Shown here: piece after piece, positions 59,708 to 64,000 of the stretch | How the letters are laid out: each line of letters begins with the position of its first letter | Numbering within the stretch: the stretch's first letter is position 1 | NCBI RefSeq assembly: GCF_015291705.1 | Contig: NZ_CP030050.1 | Coordinates: 6,944,001-7,008,000, forward strand | Source of the DNA: Bradyrhizobium arachidis | Lineage (GTDB): Bacteria; Pseudomonadota; Alphaproteobacteria; Rhizobiales; Xanthobacteraceae | Reading direction: 5' to 3' | Length of the DNA: 64,000 bases | The notes under the pieces: model-generated | What the model saw: only the letters and a program-made list of their open reading frames with translations | Told to the model about the DNA's origin: nothing | Databases searched by the model: none | Position numbers and translations under genes: made by a program

Positions 59708-60457
59708 ATGAAATCCACGATTCCCGACACCGGGGTTCCGATCACGCCGCCGACCGCAAATGGCGGCGATCGCCAGGAAAACCGTCACGAGGCCTCGCTT
59801 CATGGCGAGATCCTGCTGCGACTGCGCGACTACGTGGTCGAGGGCAACATCCCCGAAGGCGCGCGCGTGCCGGAGCGGCAGCTCTGCGAGATGCTCGGCA
59901 TCTCCCGCACGCCGCTGCGCGAGGCGCTGAAAGTGCTCGCCGCCGAGGGGCTGATCGAACTATTGCCCAACCGCGGCGCGCGGGTGCGCCAGCTTAGCCA
60001 GCGCGACCTGGAAGAGCTGTTCGACGTCATGGCGGGGCTGGAGAGCCTTGCCGGGCGCCTTGCCTGCGAGGCCATTACGGATGCGGAAATCACCGCGATC
60101 GAGCAGCTGCATTACGAGATGTATGGCCACTATCTGCATCGCGACATGCACGGCTACTTCCAGACCAACCAGCGCATCCATGAGCGCATCGTCGCGGCCG
60201 CGCGCAACGAGACGCTGAAAACGGCCTACGCCAACTTCGCCGGCCGCATTCGCCGCGTCCGCTACTCCGCGAACTTCGCCCGCAAGCGGCAGCGCTGGGC
60301 CGAGGCGATGCGCGAGCACGAGGCCATCCTGGACGCGCTGCGCCGGAGAGCCGCCAGCGAGCTCAGCGACATCCTGTTCCAGCACCTGCGCAACAAGCGG
60401 ACGGCTGCGATCGAGCATCTGACCGAGCCCCAAGAGGACGCACCGGCTTCGCCCTAG
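59708..60457 (+). CDS. GntR-family regulator, FadR/FCD subfamily
   Basis: 249 residues from the ATG at 59708; the upstream open frame overlaps the operator region and is not used. The winged helix is at about residues 32-100 (LRDYVVEGNIPEGARVPERQ LCEMLGISRTPLREALKVLA). The FCD ligand domain occupies about 105-235, with conserved metal/ligand histidines in INQRIHERIVAAARN-like and REHEAILDAL segments. Such proteins sense carboxylic acids, here perhaps glycolate, glyoxylate or a 2-hydroxyacid. It lies between the aminotransferases and the dehydrogenase, and probably controls both. Confidence 0.85.
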   Translation: MKSTIPDTGVPITPPTANGGDRQENRHEASLHGEILLRLRDYVVEGNIPEGARVPERQLCEMLGISRTPLREALKVLAAEGLIELLPNRGARVRQLSQRDLEELFDVMAGLESLAGRLACEAITDAEITAIEQLHYEMYGHYLHRDMHGYFQTNQRIHERIVAAARNETLKTAYANFAGRIRRVRYSANFARKRQRWAEAMREHEAILDALRRRAASELSDILFQHLRNKRTAAIEHLTEPQEDAPASP

Positions 60458-60476
60458 GGGCGGCCCGGCTTGCTCA

Positions 60477-60488
60477 TTTTGAATTCAT
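60477..60488 (+). promoter_or_regulatory. Shared 12-base motif TTTTGAATTCAT, copy 2
   Basis: Lies 24 bp before the start of the 1009-residue dehydrogenase and contains the palindrome GAATTC. See copy 1 at 59618-59629. Confidence 0.35.
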
Positions 60489-60511
60489 AATATAATCGGT
60501 CGGGAACCATA

Positions 60512-63500
60512 ATGAATAACTCAGCAAGGCCTGAGCCTCGCTGGGGCAGTCCGGGATCAGGGATGACAAACGCCTCCTCGCTCGAACGGCGCCTGCGGTC
60601 GGAAGTGACCGGCGACGTCCTGTTCGACCCCTTCAGCCGCGGCCGCTACGCCACCGACGCCTCGTTCTACCAGATCATGCCGGCGGGCGTGGTGGTCCCC
60701 AAGACCATGGACGAGGCGTTGCGGGCGCTGGCGATTGCCCGCAACGAAGGCCGCAAGGTCACTCCGCGCGGTGGCGGCACCTCGCAATGCGGCCAGACCG
60801 TCAATGACGGCCTCGTGGTCGATCTCTCGAAGCACCTCAACCGCATCCTGTCACTCGACGTCGAGGGCCGGACCTGTGTGGTCGAGCCCGGCATCGTCCT
60901 CGACGACCTCAACCGCCAACTTAGGAAGCACGGCCTGTGGTTTCCCGTCGACGTCTCCACGGCGTCGCGCGCCACCATCGGCGGCATGGCCGGCAACAAT
61001 TCCTGCGGCGGCCGCTCGCTGCGCTACGGCACCATGCGCGACAACACGCTGTCGATGGAGGCATCGCTTGCCGACGGCACGCTGAGCCGTTTCGGCGAGG
61101 TCTCGCGCGATCTCTCCGACGTCGAAGCCAGTGACAGCACCCGCGCCCTGTTCCGCGACATGCTCGATCTCGGCACGCGCGAGGCCGACGAGATCGCGGC
61201 GCGCTTCCCAAAGGTGCAGCGCCGCGTCGGCGGCTACAATCTCGATGCGCTGGTGCCGCGCAACGCGCCCAACAACATGGCGCATCTGCTGGTGGGCTCG
61301 GAAGGCACCCTCGCCTTCACCACCAAGGTCGAGCTGAAACTGTGGCCTGTCATCCGCAACAAGGCGCTCGGCGTCTGCCATTTCGGCAGTTTTTACGAGG
61401 CGATGGATGCGGCCCAGCACCTGGTCAAGCTGAAGCCGATCGCGGTCGAGCTGGTCGACCGCACCATGATCGCGCTTGGCCGCGACATCGCGATGTTCCG
61501 CCCGATCATCTCCGCCGCGATCAAGGGCGATCCGGATGCGGTGCTGGTGGTCGAGTTCGCGGAAGAGGACCAGGCGGATAACCTGCAACGCCTCAAACAG
61601 CTCACCGAGTTGATGAGCGATCTCGGCTTCGGCTGGAATAACGACACGCGCAAATGGGGCGGCGTGGTCGAGATCACCGAACCAGCGCTGCAGGGCGGGA
61701 TTGCCGATTTCCGCGCCGCCGGCCTCAACGTCATGATGTCGATGAAGCAGGAGGGCAAGCCCGTCTCCTTCGTCGAGGACTGCGCCGTGCCGCTGCCGCA
61801 TCTTGCCGATTACACCGCGCGGCTCAACGAGGTGTTCGCGAAGCACGGCACCAGCGGCACGATGTATGCGCACGCCTCGGAGGGCTGCCTGCATGTGCGC
61901 CCCGTGCTGAACCTGAAGCTGGAGAAGGACGTCAAGGCGATGCGCGCCATCGCCGAGGAAGCCTTCGCGCTGGTGCGCGAATACAAGGGATCGCATTCCG
62001 GCGAGCATGGCGACGGCCTGGTGCGCTCGGAATTCCACGAGACCATGTTCGGCGAGCGCCTGGTTGCCGACTTCCGCGAGGTGAAGCAGCGCTTCGATCC
62101 CGATGGCGTCCTCAATCCCGGCAAGATCGTCGACGCGCCCAAGATGGACGATCGCTCGCTGTTCCGCTTCAAGCCGGACTATCGCGTCGGCGAGCTGAAG
62201 ACCAAGCTCGACTGGTCCGCCTATCCCGGCGCCGGTGGCGGTTTCCAGGGCGCGGTCGAGATGTGCAACAACAACGGCGCCTGCCGCAAGCTCGAGGGCG
62301 GCGTGATATGCCCGTCCTATCGCGCCACGCGCAACGAGAAGGATGTCACGCGAGGCCGTGCCAACACCTTGCGGCTCGCGATATCAGGCCAGCTCGGCCC
62401 CGACACGCTGTCTTCCGACGAGATGATGGAGACGCTCAAACTCTGCGTCTCCTGCAAGGCCTGCCGCCATGAATGTCCGACCGGCGTCGACATGGCCAAG
62501 ATGAAGATCGAGGTGCTCGCCGCGCGCGCCGCCAGCCACGGCCTCACTCTCCGCGATCGCCTGGTCGGGTACCTGCCGCGCTATGCCGGCCTCGCCGCGC
62601 GCTTCGCGCCGCTGGCGAATTTGCGCAACAGCAGCCCGATGCTGCGAAAGCTGTTCGAGCGCTTTGCCGGCATCAGCGCGCGCCGCGCCCTGCCCGCCTT
62701 CCGCAGCGATGTGTTCGTGCCGCCAACCGAGAGCGTCGGACCGGAGGGCGGCCGCGAGGTCGTGCTGTTCGCCGATACGTTCAACCGCATCTACGAGCGC
62801 GAGAACCTCGACGCCGCGCTGCGCGTGCTCACCGCCGGCGGCTATCGCGTGCACATGCCAAAACCTGCGAGCGGCAGCCGCCCGCTCTGCTGCGGACGCA
62901 CGTTCCTCTCGGCGGGTCTCGTCGACGAAGCGAGGGCCGAGCTTGACCGGCTCGTCGCCGCGTTCGCGCCTTTCGCCGCGCGCGGCGTGCCGATCGTCGG
63001 CCTCGAGCCGAGCTGCCTGCTGACGCTGCGCGACGAGCTCGCCTCACTGCGCGAGGACAACGACGCCAAGGCCGTCGGCGCCCATGCCCTCACCTTCGAG
63101 GAGTTTCTGGTGCGCGAGGCCGAGGCCGGCCGATTGCAACTGCCGCTCGGCAACGTCACGGAAAAAGCAATCGTGCACGGCCATTGCCATCAAAAATCCT
63201 TCGGTGCCTTCAAGCCGGTCGAGCAGGTGCTGCGCCTCGTCCCCGGCCTGAAGGTCGAGACCATCGAGTCCAGCTGCTGCGGCATGGCGGGCGCGTTCGG
63301 CTATGGCGCCGACACCTATGATGCCTCGATCGAGATGGCCGAGCTGTCGCTGCTGCCGGCCGTGCGCCGCGCGGACCAGAGCACACTGGTTGTCGCCGAC
63401 GGCACCTCCTGCCGGCACCAGATCCACGACGGCGCCCAGCGCGAGGCGCTTCACGTCGCGCGCGTGCTGGCGATGAGCCTCGACCGCGCCGAGACCAATT

Positions 63501-63541
63501 CCTCAACCAACCCTACTACAAAGGAACCCAGCCATGGCTGA
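60512..63541 (+). CDS. FAD- and Fe-S-containing D-2-hydroxyacid dehydrogenase (YdiJ-like)
   Basis: 1009 residues, close to the length of E. coli YdiJ. Order: FAD-binding type 4 domain (about 45-280) with PRGGGTSQCGQ and GGMAGNNSCGGRSLRYG; FAD-oxidase C-terminal domain (about 300-560) with HASEGCLHVRPVLNLK and HSGEHGDGLVRSEF, the latter carrying metal and substrate histidines; a ferredoxin region with CNNNGACRKLEGGVICP and CVSCKACRHECPTG (about 590-660); and two CCG-type domains ending CCGRTFLSAG and CCGMAGAFGYG. It should oxidise a D-2-hydroxyacid (2-hydroxyglutarate, lactate or glycolate) and pass electrons to the respiratory chain. A start at 60563 (MTNASSLERR) is also possible. Overlaps the next gene by 8 bp. 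Confidence 0.88.
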   Translation: MNNSARPEPRWGSPGSGMTNASSLERRLRSEVTGDVLFDPFSRGRYATDASFYQIMPAGVVVPKTMDEALRALAIARNEGRKVTPRGGGTSQCGQTVNDGLVVDLSKHLNRILSLDVEGRTCVVEPGIVLDDLNRQLRKHGLWFPVDVSTASRATIGGMAGNNSCGGRSLRYGTMRDNTLSMEASLADGTLSRFGEVSRDLSDVEASDSTRALFRDMLDLGTREADEIAARFPKVQRRVGGYNLDALVPRNAPNNMAHLLVGSEGTLAFTTKVELKLWPVIRNKALGVCHFGSFYEAMDAAQHLVKLKPIAVELVDRTMIALGRDIAMFRPIISAAIKGDPDAVLVVEFAEEDQADNLQRLKQLTELMSDLGFGWNNDTRKWGGVVEITEPALQGGIADFRAAGLNVMMSMKQEGKPVSFVEDCAVPLPHLADYTARLNEVFAKHGTSGTMYAHASEGCLHVRPVLNLKLEKDVKAMRAIAEEAFALVREYKGSHSGEHGDGLVRSEFHETMFGERLVADFREVKQRFDPDGVLNPGKIVDAPKMDDRSLFRFKPDYRVGELKTKLDWSAYPGAGGGFQGAVEMCNNNGACRKLEGGVICPSYRATRNEKDVTRGRANTLRLAISGQLGPDTLSSDEMMETLKLCVSCKACRHECPTGVDMAKMKIEVLAARAASHGLTLRDRLVGYLPRYAGLAARFAPLANLRNSSPMLRKLFERFAGISARRALPAFRSDVFVPPTESVGPEGGREVVLFADTFNRIYERENLDAALRVLTAGGYRVHMPKPASGSRPLCCGRTFLSAGLVDEARAELDRLVAAFAPFAARGVPIVGLEPSCLLTLRDELASLREDNDAKAVGAHALTFEEFLVREAEAGRLQLPLGNVTEKAIVHGHCHQKSFGAFKPVEQVLRLVPGLKVETIESSCCGMAGAFGYGADTYDASIEMAELSLLPAVRRADQSTLVVADGTSCRHQIHDGAQREALHVARVLAMSLDRAETNSSTNPTTKEPSHG

Positions 63542-63962
63542 CCTCACCCTCGACACCGCCCGAAAAATCCTTGACGCCGCCTTCGCAAAATCCGTCGAGC
63601 TGAAGCTCAAGCCGCTGGTCGTTACCATACTGGATGCACGCGGCGTGCTCAAGATCGCCGCCGCGCAGGACGGCATCAGCCTGATGCGCGCCGAGATCGC
63701 GCATGGCAAGGCCTATGGCGCGCTCGCGATGGGCATGGGCTCACGTGCGCTGTTCCAGCGCGCGCAGGAGCAGGCCTATTTCATCGATGCCGTTAACACG
63801 ATTGCAAAAGGCGCGCTGGTGCCGGTCCCCGGCGGCGTGCTGATCATGGATGGCACCACGCTGCTCGGCGCCGTCGGCGTCTCCGGTGACACCTCCGACA
63901 ATGACGAGGCCTGCGCGGTCGCCGGCATCCAGGCGGCGGGGCTGAAGGCTAACGCGGGGTAG
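63534..63962 (+). CDS. GlcG/HbpS-family protein
   Basis: 142 residues that fill the GlcG domain: LTLDTARKILDAAFAKSVEL, VVTILDARGVLKIAAAQDGI, KAYGALAMGMGSRALFQRAQ and VPVPGGVLIMDGTTLLGAVG VSGDTSDNDE. GlcG is encoded with glycolate oxidase in many bacteria; some homologs bind haem or cobalamin, but the function is not settled. The start ATG overlaps the dehydrogenase stop by 8 bp, so the two are translated together. 38 bp after the stop the window ends. Confidence 0.88.
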   Translation: MADLTLDTARKILDAAFAKSVELKLKPLVVTILDARGVLKIAAAQDGISLMRAEIAHGKAYGALAMGMGSRALFQRAQEQAYFIDAVNTIAKGALVPVPGGVLIMDGTTLLGAVGVSGDTSDNDEACAVAGIQAAGLKANAG

Positions 63963-64000
63963 CCTCCGCGCTACTGAAACCCTGCGCCTTGTTATACATC

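Noticed and set aside
60851..62038. A 395-codon minus-strand frame inside the dehydrogenase
   Set aside because: Antisense shadow; the plus strand encodes conserved FAD and Fe-S motifs.

Overview
The window looks like chromosome of a Bradyrhizobium-type alphaproteobacterium. The coding style is GC-rich, the gene families are typical of that group (Tct tripartite transporters, class III CoA-transferase, serine-glyoxylate aminotransferases, Omp25-like porin, small Bradyrhizobium-type hypothetical proteins), and intergenic palindromic repeats of rhizobial type recur. No rRNA and no complete tRNA was seen.

Layout. (1) 1-13.8 kb is a surface polysaccharide locus: two asparagine synthase-like amidotransferases (one cut by the window edge), a winged-helix regulator with a paired inverted-repeat operator, three glycosyltransferases, an NAD-dependent epimerase, a hexapeptide acetyltransferase, a methyltransferase, a Wzy-like polymerase and a Wzx-like flippase. 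Seven minus-strand genes from the flippase down to the last glycosyltransferase form one tight operon with start/stop overlaps. (2) About 13.9-31.5 kb is a decayed accessory region: an integrase remnant, an IS110 transposase with stops and frameshifts, truncated genes, at least five small genes broken by one indel or stop, two short repeat families, and many small hypothetical or membrane proteins. Apparently intact genes in it include a one-domain ATP-dependent DNA ligase, an outer-membrane beta-barrel protein and a gamma-glutamylcyclotransferase-like protein. It ends near a tRNA-like 3' fragment, which suggests an old integrated element. (3) 31.6-38.1 kb holds a secreted serralysin-type protease with four nearly identical 363-bp repeats, a class III CoA-transferase, and a second, leishmanolysin-like metalloprotease. 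(4) 38.7-42.0 kb is a tctCBA tripartite tricarboxylate-type uptake operon. (5) 42.4-53.8 kb is a compact type II secretion system: gspE-F-G-H-I-J-K-L-M and a GspC/N-like gene on the minus strand, with gspD and the prepilin peptidase gspO divergent on the plus strand. (6) 54.0-64.0 kb is a 2-hydroxyacid/glyoxylate region: a Sel1-repeat protein, an enoyl-CoA hydratase, two paralogous serine-glyoxylate-type aminotransferases flanking a frameshifted MFS transporter, a divergent GntR/FCD regulator with a perfect inverted repeat next to it, a 1009-residue FAD/Fe-S 2-hydroxyacid dehydrogenase of YdiJ type, and a GlcG-like protein.

How they may work together. The polysaccharide genes encode repeat-unit assembly, decoration, flipping and polymerisation, but no initiating phosphoglycosyltransferase or export (Wza/Wzc) gene is visible, so the locus continues outside. 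The T2SS set is self-contained except for its substrates. The last region fits oxidation of a D-2-hydroxyacid such as glycolate or 2-hydroxyglutarate to a 2-oxoacid, followed by transamination, under the GntR regulator; this is inferred from families and gene order only.
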